From contig JAGTQN010000002.1 in the NCBI GenBank assembly GCA_018396395.1, positions 1 through 50,050 on the forward strand: a stretch of DNA of 50,050 bases, written 5' to 3'. This DNA comes from Candidatus Bathyarchaeota archaeon. GTDB taxonomy: Archaea > Thermoproteota > CALKCG01 > B24 > JAGTQN01. The stretch's first letter is position 1, and every line of letters starts with the position of its first letter. Positions 8,811 through 17,597 of the stretch are shown piece by piece. The notes beneath the pieces were generated by a model that saw only the letters and a program-made list of their open reading frames with translations, had not been told where the DNA came from and did not search any database. The translations under genes were made by a program, and so were the position numbers.

Positions 8811-9899
8811 CTAAGGCTCCATTTGGGATGCCCATATCCTGCAGGAGCCTTCGCTACTGACCATACAGGCTCCTTTCGGCCTTTCTGGCGTACATGCCTT
8901 CATAAAGAGGGGACAGTCCCTAGGAGTAATCTTTCCCAGGATGACTAGATGGCAGCTACATCCAGGATGGATATCCCTTCCTTCTCCAACCTTTATTTCA
9001 TACCTCTTTCTTGCATCTTGGTCTGAAAAGGCATCCTTTAGCTCCAGCCTTGAGGATGGGATCGAACCGATACCCCTCCATGCTCCTTCGGAGATCCTGA
9101 AAACTTCAGAAATAAGTCTTTGAGCCTTTAGGTTCCCTTCGTATGTAACGGCCCTAGTGTATTCGTTTTCCAACCTTGGTTTTCCCTCCTTCAGTTGTTT
9201 TAGAAGCATGTATATGGCTAGAAGGACATCAAGGGGTTCAAAGCCCGCGATGACGATTGGCATACCATAAACCTCAGGGAACCTCATGTAAGGTTTCATG
9301 CCGATGATGGTTGAGACATGACCCGGAGCTATGAAGCCATCGATGGAAAGGTCCTTCAAACCTAAGAGGAATTCCATGGCAGGGGGGATAAGTCTGTGGC
9401 TTACAAGAAAGCTAAGGTTCTTCGGGCTTCTCAAAACCTCCAAGGCCGTTATAGGAGCGGTGGTTTCAAAGCCTACGGCAAAGAAAACGAACTCTCGATC
9501 CTTCTCCTTCTTAGCCATCTCATAGGCATCCCTAAGGCTGTAGACAATCCTTACATCGCCCCCCAAGGACCTAGCATCTTCTAGAGAAAGCCTTGTTCCA
9601 GGGACCCTGTACATATCCCCGAAGGTTATGACTGTTACACCATTCATTGCCAGCCAAACCGCTTCGTCGATTTCCCTAGCTGGTACGATGCACACAGGGC
9701 AGCCAGGTCCAGCGGATAGGTAAAGATTCTCTGGAAGGAGGCTCCGGAGTCCAGAGTGGGTTATCGTCCACTCGTGGGTTCCACAGACATGGCAAATCCT
9801 TATCGTTTTATCGGTTACAAGGCCCCTTATCCTATCGATGACGCCCTTAGCAAGGCTTTTTTCCCTTAGCCTTGAGAGGGATTCCATAGAAACGCCCAT
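8811..9899 (-). CDS. hypD: Hydrogenase maturation factor HypD
   Basis: Iron-sulfur scaffold which, with HypC, builds the Fe(CN)2CO unit. Conserved motifs: CHVCGTHE (C36, C39), GPGCPVC (C67, C70), FAVGFETTAP and the C-terminal [4Fe-4S] region PGCSCH...DCPLF...CTPE...GAC. Full length at 362 residues. The first ATG is at 9899 and a second at 9887. It is transcribed opposite to hypE-hypF and hypB-hypA, and starts five bases after the hypC stop, so hypC-hypD form one transcript. Confidence 0.96.
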   Translation of the reverse strand: MGVSMESLSRLREKSLAKGVIDRIRGLVTDKTIRICHVCGTHEWTITHSGLRSLLPENLYLSAGPGCPVCIVPAREIDEAVWLAMNGVTVITFGDMYRVPGTRLSLEDARSLGGDVRIVYSLRDAYEMAKKEKDREFVFFAVGFETTAPITALEVLRSPKNLSFLVSHRLIPPAMEFLLGLKDLSIDGFIAPGHVSTIIGMKPYMRFPEVYGMPIVIAGFEPLDVLLAIYMLLKQLKEGKPRLENEYTRAVTYEGNLKAQRLISEVFRISEGAWRGIGSIPSSRLELKDAFSDQDARKRYEIKVGEGRDIHPGCSCHLVILGKITPRDCPLFMKACTPERPKGACMVSSEGSCRIWASQMEP

Positions 9900-9904
9900 G
9901 AAGA

Positions 9905-10126
9905 TTAAAGATGGGATCCAAAAGCCTCTTCAAACAGCTTAATGGTCTCTTTGGCTTCCTCTTCGTCCACGACTTGTATGGCATATCCTACATGAACTAA
10001 AACATACTGACCTTCCTTCACCCTTACAAGTGAAACATCTACATCCCTTAAGATTCCATGACCGAAGTCTACCTTGGCCATACGCCCCTTAACCTCAAGA
10101 ACCCTTGCAGGTATTGCGAGGCACAT
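9905..10126 (-). CDS. hypC: Hydrogenase maturation chaperone HypC
   Basis: Small chaperone that carries the iron unit from HypD to the large subunit. The frame is open further upstream to 10195, but the family always begins MCLAIP, with Cys2 as the working ligand after Met removal, so the start is ATG 10126 (73 residues). The rest (VDFGHG.LRDV.V.LV.VKEGQYVLVHVGYAI) is typical HypC. No clear ribosome site precedes it. A T-rich TATA-like stretch about 30 bases upstream on this strand would allow a very short leader. It is cotranscribed with hypD. Confidence 0.95.
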   Translation of the reverse strand: MCLAIPARVLEVKGRMAKVDFGHGILRDVDVSLVRVKEGQYVLVHVGYAIQVVDEEEAKETIKLFEEAFGSHL

Positions 10127-10285
10127 CCGATAAGGAGAAGTACGACTCCCTAAAAAGGATTCTGGAAGCCAACAAGTAAGCCTTATCCAAGCCAAGAGTG
10201 GTGATGTTCACCGCTAAGAGTGCGAACTGGCATAATGCTATCCCGTAATTGCACAGCACCAAAGGATTGAGGGTCCTTCGATTTC

Positions 10286-10336
10286 ATCGTTAATCTTTCG
10301 AAAACGATTTTTTGGCATAAAGATCTTTATTTTTAA
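10286..10336 (+). promoter_or_regulatory. Probable hypB promoter with upstream inverted repeat
   Basis: The sequence shows ATCGTT (10286-10291) and its complement AACGAT (10303-10308) around a TTCGAA core (10297-10302). A TATA-like CTTTATTTTTAA follows at 10325-10336. The start of hypB is about 45 bases beyond the TATA centre, with AAGGGTG at 10361-10367 as ribosome site. The inverted repeat is placed like an operator or activator site. A nickel-responsive regulator is one possibility, but nothing in the sequence identifies it. Confidence 0.4.
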
Positions 10337-10375
10337 GGAGCGTTAAACGAAATTCGCATGGAAGGGTGAAAAAGT

Positions 10376-11047
10376 ATGAGAGAAGTTATAGTGGCTGAGG
10401 AAGGAGAGATCCTTGATGTAGAGCTCTCCGAAAACCTTCTCAAGATGAATGAGGAATTGGCATCAAAGAATAGGGAACTTTTGAAAAAACATGGCATAAA
10501 AAGCGTAGAGATCATGGGTTCCATCGGCTCTGGAAAGACATCCCTCATTGCTGAGATGGTAAAAAGGCTGAAGGAAAAATATAGGATTGGCTTTATAGCC
10601 GGGGATTTAACCACCACCATAGATTCGGATCGCATCTCGAAAAATGGAGTTGACGTTGTCCAGATAAACACAGGAAAAGAATGTCATCTAGATGCCAACC
10701 TTGTTATGAAAGCCTTGGAACGATTGGATTTAGAGGCTCTGGACCTTCTCTTCATAGAGAATGTGGGGAACCTCATATGCCCCGCGGAGTTTAGGCTAGG
10801 TTCCGAAAAAAGGGTTGTTGTCGTGAGCATTACAGAGGGTCCCTTTATGGTTGTGAAACATCCTTTCATTTTTATGGAGGCCGATGTCGCTGTTATCAAT
10901 AAGATCGATCTTGCAGAAGCCATGGGAATAGAAGTTTCGAAGCTGGAAAAGGATGCCCTTACTATAAACCCAAGGATAAAGGTTGTGAAGACTAACTGCC
11001 GAACTGGTGGGGGAATTCCTAAGGTAATAGAGGCCCTAGGACTTTAA
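10376..11047 (+). CDS. hypB: Nickel-insertion GTPase HypB
   Basis: GTPase that, with HypA, delivers nickel to the hydrogenase large subunit. It has a P-loop GSIGSGKT (48-55), FIAGDLTTTIDSDR, GKECHLDA with the metal-site cysteine and histidine, ENVGNLICPAEF, and NKIDLAEA as guanine-recognition motif. There is no His-rich nickel-storage stretch and no N-terminal CxxCGC, as in many archaeal HypB proteins. The 223-residue length is normal. The ribosome site AAGGGTG precedes ATG 10376. hypA follows 77 bases downstream. Confidence 0.96.
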   Translation: MREVIVAEEGEILDVELSENLLKMNEELASKNRELLKKHGIKSVEIMGSIGSGKTSLIAEMVKRLKEKYRIGFIAGDLTTTIDSDRISKNGVDVVQINTGKECHLDANLVMKALERLDLEALDLLFIENVGNLICPAEFRLGSEKRVVVVSITEGPFMVVKHPFIFMEADVAVINKIDLAEAMGIEVSKLEKDALTINPRIKVVKTNCRTGGGIPKVIEALGL

Positions 11048-11124
11048 CAAGTTACATCATGGGAAGCAAGTGATGATGCGAGCCAAACAAAGCCCAGAAA
11101 AGGAAGGTTCGATGGGAGTTAAGA

Positions 11125-11496
11125 ATGCATGAGTATTCTATGACTGTAAGTCTGGTTAATGCTGTTTTGAGGGAGGCTAAGAAGAAGAATTCCAAAAAAG
11201 TTCTGGAAGTTCATTTGTCAGTTGGAAGCCTTAGCCTTCTTGCCCATGAGCAGCTAAAGTTCTGGTATAAGGTCCTTGGAAAGGGAACGATTCTCGAAGG
11301 TTCCAATCTACGAATAAGTGTAGAAGAGGGTGAGGTGGAGTGCGAGGACTGCGGTTATAAAGGGCCGATAAGATATGAGGAAAGGCTTTATGACCACCTT
11401 TTCTTTCCAACAGTAAGCTGTCCTCGATGTGGTTCCTTTGTCAAGGTCGTGAAGGGAAGGGAGTGTATCATAAAAAGCATAAAGATGGTCATCTAA
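11125..11496 (+). CDS. hypA: Hydrogenase nickel chaperone HypA
   Basis: Nickel metallochaperone. The N-terminal MHEYSM contains the conserved His2 nickel ligand. A zinc site is formed by C73/C76 (CEDC) and C99/C102 (CPRC). At 123 residues it is of usual length. GGGAG lies six bases before ATG 11125. It completes a full hyp set (A-F) within about 6 kb, next to the hydrogenase that needs it. Confidence 0.95.
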   Translation: MHEYSMTVSLVNAVLREAKKKNSKKVLEVHLSVGSLSLLAHEQLKFWYKVLGKGTILEGSNLRISVEEGEVECEDCGYKGPIRYEERLYDHLFFPTVSCPRCGSFVKVVKGRECIIKSIKMVI

Positions 11497-11906
11497 AGTT
11501 GAAGGTTGGGATGTCCCAAAAGGTAAACCTAAATAAAAAAGAGCAGACAAATTTCAGATACTATTTCTTAGTCCAAAGATATCTTTAGATGATCAAATCA
11601 ATGGGATTTCACTTAAAAGTCGATGAATATTAGGTATTTAAGAAGGTTCGATATTCTAGTTCTTAATAACGTTTTGTATTAAAGTGTGCTTAATAAAGGT
11701 GAAAATTCATCTATATCATTTTTCTTAAGAATATATAAGGTATAGGGACTGATATCCATATATCCTTGGTTATAACCATCAGTCCAGATTTCGGAGGAAA
11801 TCCTTACGGATCTAAAAGAAATTTCTAAACCCCTCTCCGAAGGGAAAAAGTTTAATGTAGGGATGCATAGTCCTAGAGACTGGATGGATATTGGAGGAGA
11901 TCCCAA
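11497..11906 (+). promoter_or_regulatory. AT-rich gap with TATA-like box and structured leader before the NuoL/M-like gene
   Basis: No gene seen. The stretch is clearly more AT-rich than its neighbours. A TATA-like AATATATAAGG lies at about 11730-11740. Downstream are two complementary pairs. GACTGAT (11747-11753) pairs with ATCAGTC (11778-11784) and encloses a GGTTATAACC palindrome. TCGGAG (11791-11796) pairs with CTCCGA (11835-11840). If transcription starts near 11760, the second pair and part of the first lie in a leader of about 145 bases before TTG 11907. Function is unknown. Confidence 0.4.
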
Positions 11907-13742
11907 TTGTTGATCGTTCCAATAATCCTTCAGACCCTATTCGTACCAGTAACCTATGTTCTTGGACGGAGGTTAGGCAAAAATACAGGTTGGGTTGTTT
12001 CGGTGGGACTAGGCTTTTCCTTGGCTTATCTCCTGGCAGTAACGGTAAACTCCCATGGAGAAGCCCTTGAGGAGACCTATGCCTGGGGAGAAAGTCTGCC
12101 CTTAAACTTCCTTCTAAGGGCTGACAGTATAAGTCTCCTACTAGCTATTCTTATAAACTTCCTATGCCTCCTCGCATCCATTTATTCAATCGCATACATG
12201 GAGAGAGAGTCAGGACTCGAAACTTACTATTCCCTTCTTACCCTTTTTGCCTTGGGAATGACAGGGGTCGTCCTTTCTGCCAATCTCATCCAGTTCTTCT
12301 TCTTCTGGGAACTCATGGTTCTACCTTCCTTTTTCCTCATTGCTAAATGGGGCTATGGGGGGGCTTGGGATGCAGCCTTCAGATATTTCATCTACTCCCA
12401 ATTCGGAGCCGCCCTCATACTTTCTGGTATTGCCCTCACCTATGCCGAAACGGGGACCCTGAACATGTATGAGATTCCCTCCTTGTTGGAGAATATTGAT
12501 CCGGGCTTATGGCAGTTTATCGTTGCATCGCTTATCTTAGGTTTCGGTGTTAAGATGGCCCTTTGGCCAGTTCAGGCTTGGCTTCCGCCAGCCCATGCAG
12601 ATGCCCCAACTCCTATAAGTGTCCTTCTAAGTGGAATCATGATCAAATGTGGAGTCTATGGCATCTTTAGAGTTCATCAATTATTCTTTAGCCATTCTAT
12701 ACCGATTTTTTCTTTCATGCTCGGCTCCATAGCCATCCTCACGATGCTTTACGGAGGATTAATGGCCCTAATCGAAACGGATCTGAAAAAGCTCTTCGCC
12801 TACTCGAGTATAAGCCATATGGGCTATATCTTCTTTGGCCTTTCCTTCGCCCTTGATCATGGTCCTGGCCTATCGGCTGCTCTCCTACACATCGTAAACC
12901 ATGCCTTAAGCAAGGGTCTCCTATTCATGTGCGCTGGAGTCTTCCTTCATTCCTTCGGAACGAGGGATATTCGAAACCTTCGAATAGGTATAAGGAGGCC
13001 TATTACCTTCGCAGGCTGCATCATCGGTGCGTTAGGTCTAATAGGACTTCCTCCATCCCTAGGCTTTTGGAGCAAGGATATGCTTTTAGCCACAGCTTTG
13101 GAAACCCACATCCTTCCCTTCATCATAGCCATGGTAGGCACTTCGGCCTTGGCTGTGGCCTACAGCCTAAGGTGGCTTTTCATACTTTTTCTTGGAAAGG
13201 ATCCCGGATGCAATGAAGACCATCTTGCCCATAATGGGCATAAAATACCCTTAATCATGGAGTTTCCGATGCTTTTATTGGTCATAGCGTCATCGACTTC
13301 TATGTTCTACGTGGAATCTTTAGGGGGCTTCTTAGGCATTGAGCACATTGAAATCGAGTTTATTCCTATTTCCATGTCCATCATGGGACTTCTCATAGGA
13401 GGCCTTCCGATCTATGTAGCCCATCGTAGGGGAATTCTTCTCAAGGGCGTCTTTCAAGAGAACAGCTTTGGAAGGGCATTTCTGAAGGTATTGGAAGTCT
13501 TCTCACTGGAGAAGGCATATTATAGGCTCTTTGCCCATTCTCTTCTAACGCTTTCCAACGGTCTTTTCGAACGGCTAGAAACTGGTATAATCGATAAATT
13601 TAACTATGTCATCGCAGGTTTAGTCCGTTCCATTAGCGAGCAAATAAGGAGAATTCAAACAGGGATCTTATCCTTTAACTTTCTTGCCATGATGGTCGCA
13701 ATATCCATTATCCTCATATACATACTCGTGACTTTCCTTTAA
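11907..13742 (+). CDS. NuoL/NuoM-like antiporter subunit of the hydrogenase complex
   Basis: A 611-residue proton-antiporter-family protein. The membrane glutamate is in FFFWELMVLP (E135), the helix lysine is K216, and PVQAWLPPAHADAPTPISV follows. The N-terminal two thirds are NuoM-like; the long C-terminus (after about 500) has extra amphipathic sequence and a last hydrophobic helix, as in NuoL-type subunits with a lateral arm. Starts at TTG 11907, eight bases after GGAGGA (11893-11898). It is split from the main hydrogenase genes by the hyp cluster and has its own leader, so expression may be separate. Involvement in the same complex is inferred from the context. Confidence 0.85.
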   Translation: MLIVPIILQTLFVPVTYVLGRRLGKNTGWVVSVGLGFSLAYLLAVTVNSHGEALEETYAWGESLPLNFLLRADSISLLLAILINFLCLLASIYSIAYMERESGLETYYSLLTLFALGMTGVVLSANLIQFFFFWELMVLPSFFLIAKWGYGGAWDAAFRYFIYSQFGAALILSGIALTYAETGTLNMYEIPSLLENIDPGLWQFIVASLILGFGVKMALWPVQAWLPPAHADAPTPISVLLSGIMIKCGVYGIFRVHQLFFSHSIPIFSFMLGSIAILTMLYGGLMALIETDLKKLFAYSSISHMGYIFFGLSFALDHGPGLSAALLHIVNHALSKGLLFMCAGVFLHSFGTRDIRNLRIGIRRPITFAGCIIGALGLIGLPPSLGFWSKDMLLATALETHILPFIIAMVGTSALAVAYSLRWLFILFLGKDPGCNEDHLAHNGHKIPLIMEFPMLLLVIASSTSMFYVESLGGFLGIEHIEIEFIPISMSIMGLLIGGLPIYVAHRRGILLKGVFQENSFGRAFLKVLEVFSLEKAYYRLFAHSLLTLSNGLFERLETGIIDKFNYVIAGLVRSISEQIRRIQTGILSFNFLAMMVAISIILIYILVTFL

Positions 13743-14053
13743 AGAGAGGAAGCTATGATGTCTCTAGCCCGGGGCTATGGAAGGTGCAAAGCCTTCTCCT
13801 ATTATTTGAACCGATCTTAATCAGGAAGGGTATTGGCGATGTAGAAAATTTGATGCGCATCATGGACTTGAACAATGTGATTAAGAGCGATTTGAACTTT
13901 AGAATGATGTACGCTATCTTTAGCTAGAAGGTTTATATGAGATTTAAGCTGAAGGTGATTTGTTAAAGGTTCTGGATTTAAAGGGCGAAGCCTTATATTT
14001 TGCCTCGGATATCAGTCACGGATAGTTAGCAACATGGAGTTGAACCTTTCTCC
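13743..14053 (+). other. Gap between NuoL-like gene and atpF; weak 47-codon ORF and TATA-like sites
   Basis: About 310 bases without a firm gene. A GTG-started 47-codon frame at 13784-13927 has no good ribosome site and no recognised similarity, so I do not call it. TATA-like strings TTTATATGA (near 13932) and CTTATATTTT (near 13992) could drive the atpF-A-B-D operon; the second lies about 60 bases before the atpF start. No strong hairpin was seen. Confidence 0.35.
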
Positions 14054-14386
14054 TTGGGGAAAATCGCCATAGTGGCCGATCAGGATACGGCTATGCTTTT
14101 CAAGCTGGGGGGCATCAGGCATACCTATGCTGTCAGGTCTCAAGAGGAGGTTGAGAAAGTGATTAAGGAAATTGTGGAGGGCGGGGACTTTAGCGTCCTA
14201 ATATTAATGGAAAGATTTGCCGAGGTAGTCCAACCCCTCCTTACAAGGATGATGAAGACGCAAAAGTACCCTATCGCTATAACGATTCCTGATAGAAAAG
14301 GGCCGATTGAGAAGGAGGTTGATCCTGTTTTTGAGATTATTAAGGAGGCCTTAGGAGTTGAGTTAAAGATCAAGAAGAAAGGATAG
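14054..14386 (+). CDS. atpF: A-type ATP synthase subunit F
   Basis: Small central-stalk subunit, 110 residues. The pattern KIAIVADQDTAMLFKLGGI at the N-terminus and the LILMERFAE stretch are typical of archaeal/V-type subunit F. The start is TTG 14054; the ribosome site is weak, and GTG 14072 is the alternative. It is followed 13 bases later by atpA, giving the order F-A-B-D that is usual for archaeal ATP synthase operons. Confidence 0.88.
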   Translation: MGKIAIVADQDTAMLFKLGGIRHTYAVRSQEEVEKVIKEIVEGGDFSVLILMERFAEVVQPLLTRMMKTQKYPIAITIPDRKGPIEKEVDPVFEIIKEALGVELKIKKKG

Positions 14387-14399
14387 GAAGGGATTAAGA

Positions 14400-16187
14400 A
14401 TGCCAGTCGTAGGTTTGATCCAGAGGATCGTTGGTCCCCTCATCGTTGCCAAGAATATGATAGGAGCCCGTATGCATGAGTTGGTCAGACTTGGGGAGCT
14501 TGGAATCATAGGAGAAATCATACGACTTGAAAGGGATAGGGCCGCTATTCAGGCTTATGAGGAAACGACGGGCTTAAGGCCAGGCGACAAAGTCGAAGGT
14601 ACTGGAAAGCCCCTTTCAGTGACCCTAGGTCCTGGTTTGATGGGCAAAATCTACGATGGGGTTCAGAGACCTCTTCCAGGAATAGCTGATAAAAGCGGTA
14701 GCTTCATCGAGAGAGGTATGAGCATCGATCCCTTGGAAATGGATAAGAAATGGTTCTTCCAGCCCCTTATAAAGGCTGGTTCAAAGGTTGTCGGGGGAGA
14801 TATCCTTGGCTTAGTTCAAGAAACCCCCCTTGTCCTTCATAGGATTCTCGTCCCCCCTTTCTATGAGGGTGTTGTGAGGCACATCGTTAAGGAAGGGGAT
14901 TATAGCATCAGGGAGCCCATAGCCGAGATCGAGACACCGAGGGGATCGATTCAAAAAGTCTATTTGGCCCAAACTTGGCCGGTGCGGGTTCCTAGACCTT
15001 ATAAGGTTATGATGCCCCCTACGATTCCCCAGTCGACGGGCCAGAGAGTGATCGATGCCTTCTTCCCAATCTGCAAGGGCGGCACAATCATGATTCCAGG
15101 TGGTTTTGGAACTGGAAAGACTGTGATGCTCCACCAGCTCGCGAAGTTCATAGAAGCCGATATAGTGGTCTTCGTAGGCTGTGGGGAAAGGGGGAACGAG
15201 ATGGCAGACGTTCTTGAAAGCTTTCCTAAGCTGAGGGATCCAAAGAGTGGAGAGCCCCTTATGGCGAGGACTATCCTCATAGCGAATACTTCGAATATGC
15301 CTATAGCTGCAAGGGAGGCAAGCGTCTATACTGGTCTAACGATGGCCGAGTACTACAGGGATATGGGTTACGATGTAGCCCTTATGGCCGATTCTACCTC
15401 CAGATGGGCAGAAGCCCTGAGGGAAATCTCAGGCCGCCTAGAAGAGATGCCTGGGGAGGAAGGTTATCCGGCTTATCTGGCCGCAAGGCTAGCAGAGTTC
15501 TACTCGAGGGCAGGTCATGTAATAACCTTGGGAAGCGATGATAGGAGGGGATCCATTACGGTTATCGGGGCTGTTTCGCCACCTGGCGGAGACTTCTCCG
15601 AGCCTGTCACCCAGAACACGCTCAGGATCGTGAAGGTCTTTTGGGCCCTCGATTCATCCCTTGCCCATCGTCGCCACTTCCCAGCGATAAATTGGTTGAC
15701 TAGCTACTCTATGTACTTCGACCAAGTAACCGAATCCTATAATAAGGAAGTTGGCTCGGACTGGGGAAGAATCGTTAGGGAAGCCATCACCCTCTTAGGA
15801 CAGGAGGAAGAGGTGAAGGAGGTTGCCTCCCTCTTGGGAACTGAGGTTTTGGCAGAATCCCAACGTCTCATCGTCGAAGTGGCAAGAAACCTTAGGGAGA
15901 ACTTTCTAAGGCAGAGTGCCTTCCATCCCGTCGATGGATACTGTTCTAAAGAAAAAACTTTTCATATGCTTAGAACGATACTTAAGTTCTATAGAAAGGC
16001 TAGGTTTGCCATCGGCCAAGAGGTTCCCTTAAACAGAATAATGTCTCTTCCAGTCATCGAGGAGATGGCTAGAATGAAACTCATCCCCAGCGAGGAAATA
16101 GCCAAAGTAGCCGATGAAATCGACAAGAAGATTGACGAGGAGATAAATCTCCTTGTGGAGGAGCAGGCAAGGAAGAAGAAGGGATGA
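14400..16187 (+). CDS. atpA: A-type ATP synthase catalytic subunit A
   Basis: Catalytic subunit of the A1 head. It has the P-loop GGFGTGKT (234-241), VGCGERGNEMADVL, and the non-homologous bulge domain before it. The 595 residues are full length with no intein at the P-loop, where some archaeal copies have one. Most archaeal A subunits read GPFGSGKT at this place; here P and S are replaced by G and T, a variant worth noting but compatible with nucleotide binding. It forms an operon with atpF upstream and atpB immediately downstream. Confidence 0.97.
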   Translation: MPVVGLIQRIVGPLIVAKNMIGARMHELVRLGELGIIGEIIRLERDRAAIQAYEETTGLRPGDKVEGTGKPLSVTLGPGLMGKIYDGVQRPLPGIADKSGSFIERGMSIDPLEMDKKWFFQPLIKAGSKVVGGDILGLVQETPLVLHRILVPPFYEGVVRHIVKEGDYSIREPIAEIETPRGSIQKVYLAQTWPVRVPRPYKVMMPPTIPQSTGQRVIDAFFPICKGGTIMIPGGFGTGKTVMLHQLAKFIEADIVVFVGCGERGNEMADVLESFPKLRDPKSGEPLMARTILIANTSNMPIAAREASVYTGLTMAEYYRDMGYDVALMADSTSRWAEALREISGRLEEMPGEEGYPAYLAARLAEFYSRAGHVITLGSDDRRGSITVIGAVSPPGGDFSEPVTQNTLRIVKVFWALDSSLAHRRHFPAINWLTSYSMYFDQVTESYNKEVGSDWGRIVREAITLLGQEEEVKEVASLLGTEVLAESQRLIVEVARNLRENFLRQSAFHPVDGYCSKEKTFHMLRTILKFYRKARFAIGQEVPLNRIMSLPVIEEMARMKLIPSEEIAKVADEIDKKIDEEINLLVEEQARKKKG

Positions 16188-16189
16188 TC

Positions 16190-17587
16190 ATGAGTTCTTT
16201 ACCTCATATCAAACTAGCAAGCGTTAGGGAAATCTCGGGGCCTCTACTCTTTGTAGAAACGATGCCAGGGGCATCCTTCGGTGAACTCGTTGAAGTGACA
16301 ACTCCCACAGGCGAGGAAAGGTGGGGCCAGATTATCGATGTTAGCGAAGATATAACCCTCATCCAAGTCTTTGAGGGTACCCTTGACCTTGATGTAAAAT
16401 CTACCATCATTCGACATACGGGAACCCCCATCAAGCTAAGGGTTTCCATGGATATGTTGGGAAGGACCTTCGATGGGCGGGGAAATCCAAGGGATGGTGG
16501 GCCTTCTATTATCGCCGAGGATGAGCTCGATGTCCATGGAAAGCCCATCAATCCTTATTGTCGAGCCCATCCCAGCGAATTCATTCAGACAGGGATCTCT
16601 GTTATCGATGGAATGAATACCCTTTTAAGGGGCCAGAAGCTGCCAATCTTCTCTGGGTCTGGTCTTCCCCATAGGCTTCTGGCCGCCCAAATCGTAAGGC
16701 AAGCAACGGTTCTTGGGCAGGCAGAGGCCTTTACAGTAATCCTAGCAGCCATGGGCGTTACGGGTGATGAGGCTAAGTTCTTCAGGGATGAGTTTGAAAG
16801 GATGGGTGTTATGGACAGGGTCGTGGTCTTCCTCAATATGGCAGAGGATCCAGCTTTGGAAAGGATTCTGACGCCCAGACTCGCCCTTACGGCTGCCGAG
16901 TACCTTGCCTTTGAGCAGGATATGCATGTCCTCGTCGTCTTAGTTGACATGACCTATTATTGTGAGGCGCTACGAGAAGTCTCAGCCGCCAGGGCCGAGG
17001 TACCGGGAAGGAGGGGATTTCCTGGCTACATGTACACAGATTTGGCTACCATATACGAGCGGGCTGGAAAGATCCATGGAAAAAAGGGATCTATAACTCA
17101 GGTACCCATCCTTACGATGCCTGAGGATGACATAACCCACCCAATCCCAGACCTGACGGCTTACATCACGGAGGGACAACTCGTTTTTGATAGGGATTTG
17201 TACAGGAGGGGCATATATCCGCCTATAAACCCGCTTCCAAGCCTTTCGAGGCTTATGGATAAAGGCATAGGAGGGGGAAAGACGAGGGAAGACCATAAGC
17301 AACTCTCAGACCAGCTTTACTACGCCTATGCTGAAGGAAGGATCGTAAGGGAAGCTGCTATGATCTCTGGCGAGGAGGCCCTAACCGAAAGGGATAGGTT
17401 ATACCTGAAGTTTGTGGATAGGTTCGAAAGAGAGTTTATAAACCAAGCCCCCTATGAGAACAGGGACATTGAAAAAACCTTGGACATTGGTTGGAATGTC
17501 CTATCGGTCTTTCCTGAGGCGGAGCTTTCTAGGATTGACCCCGATATCATAAAGAAGTACTACCGGGGTTCAGGATCAAAGGCGTGA
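16190..17587 (+). CDS. atpB: A-type ATP synthase regulatory subunit B
   Basis: Non-catalytic nucleotide-binding subunit of the A1 head. It lacks a P-loop lysine and instead has FSGSGLPHRLLAAQI, typical of subunit B. ATG 16184 overlaps the atpA stop, but GGGATGATC lies directly before ATG 16190 and resembles the GGTGATC part of the archaeal ribosome site, so 16190 (465 residues) is preferred. The rest (MGVTGDEAKFFRDEFE, LVDMTYYCEALREVS) is highly typical. Confidence 0.96.
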   Translation: MSSLPHIKLASVREISGPLLFVETMPGASFGELVEVTTPTGEERWGQIIDVSEDITLIQVFEGTLDLDVKSTIIRHTGTPIKLRVSMDMLGRTFDGRGNPRDGGPSIIAEDELDVHGKPINPYCRAHPSEFIQTGISVIDGMNTLLRGQKLPIFSGSGLPHRLLAAQIVRQATVLGQAEAFTVILAAMGVTGDEAKFFRDEFERMGVMDRVVVFLNMAEDPALERILTPRLALTAAEYLAFEQDMHVLVVLVDMTYYCEALREVSAARAEVPGRRGFPGYMYTDLATIYERAGKIHGKKGSITQVPILTMPEDDITHPIPDLTAYITEGQLVFDRDLYRRGIYPPINPLPSLSRLMDKGIGGGKTREDHKQLSDQLYYAYAEGRIVREAAMISGEEALTERDRLYLKFVDRFEREFINQAPYENRDIEKTLDIGWNVLSVFPEAELSRIDPDIIKKYYRGSGSKA

Positions 17588-17597
17588 AGGTTTCCTC

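Noticed and set aside
10127..10195. N-terminal extension of HypC to the first in-frame start
   Set aside because: HypC always begins MCLAIP with a functional Cys2; the extra 23 residues show no family match.
13784..13927. GTG-started 47-codon frame between the NuoL-like gene and atpF
   Set aside because: No proper ribosome site, no recognisable family, and low-complexity start; likely chance.
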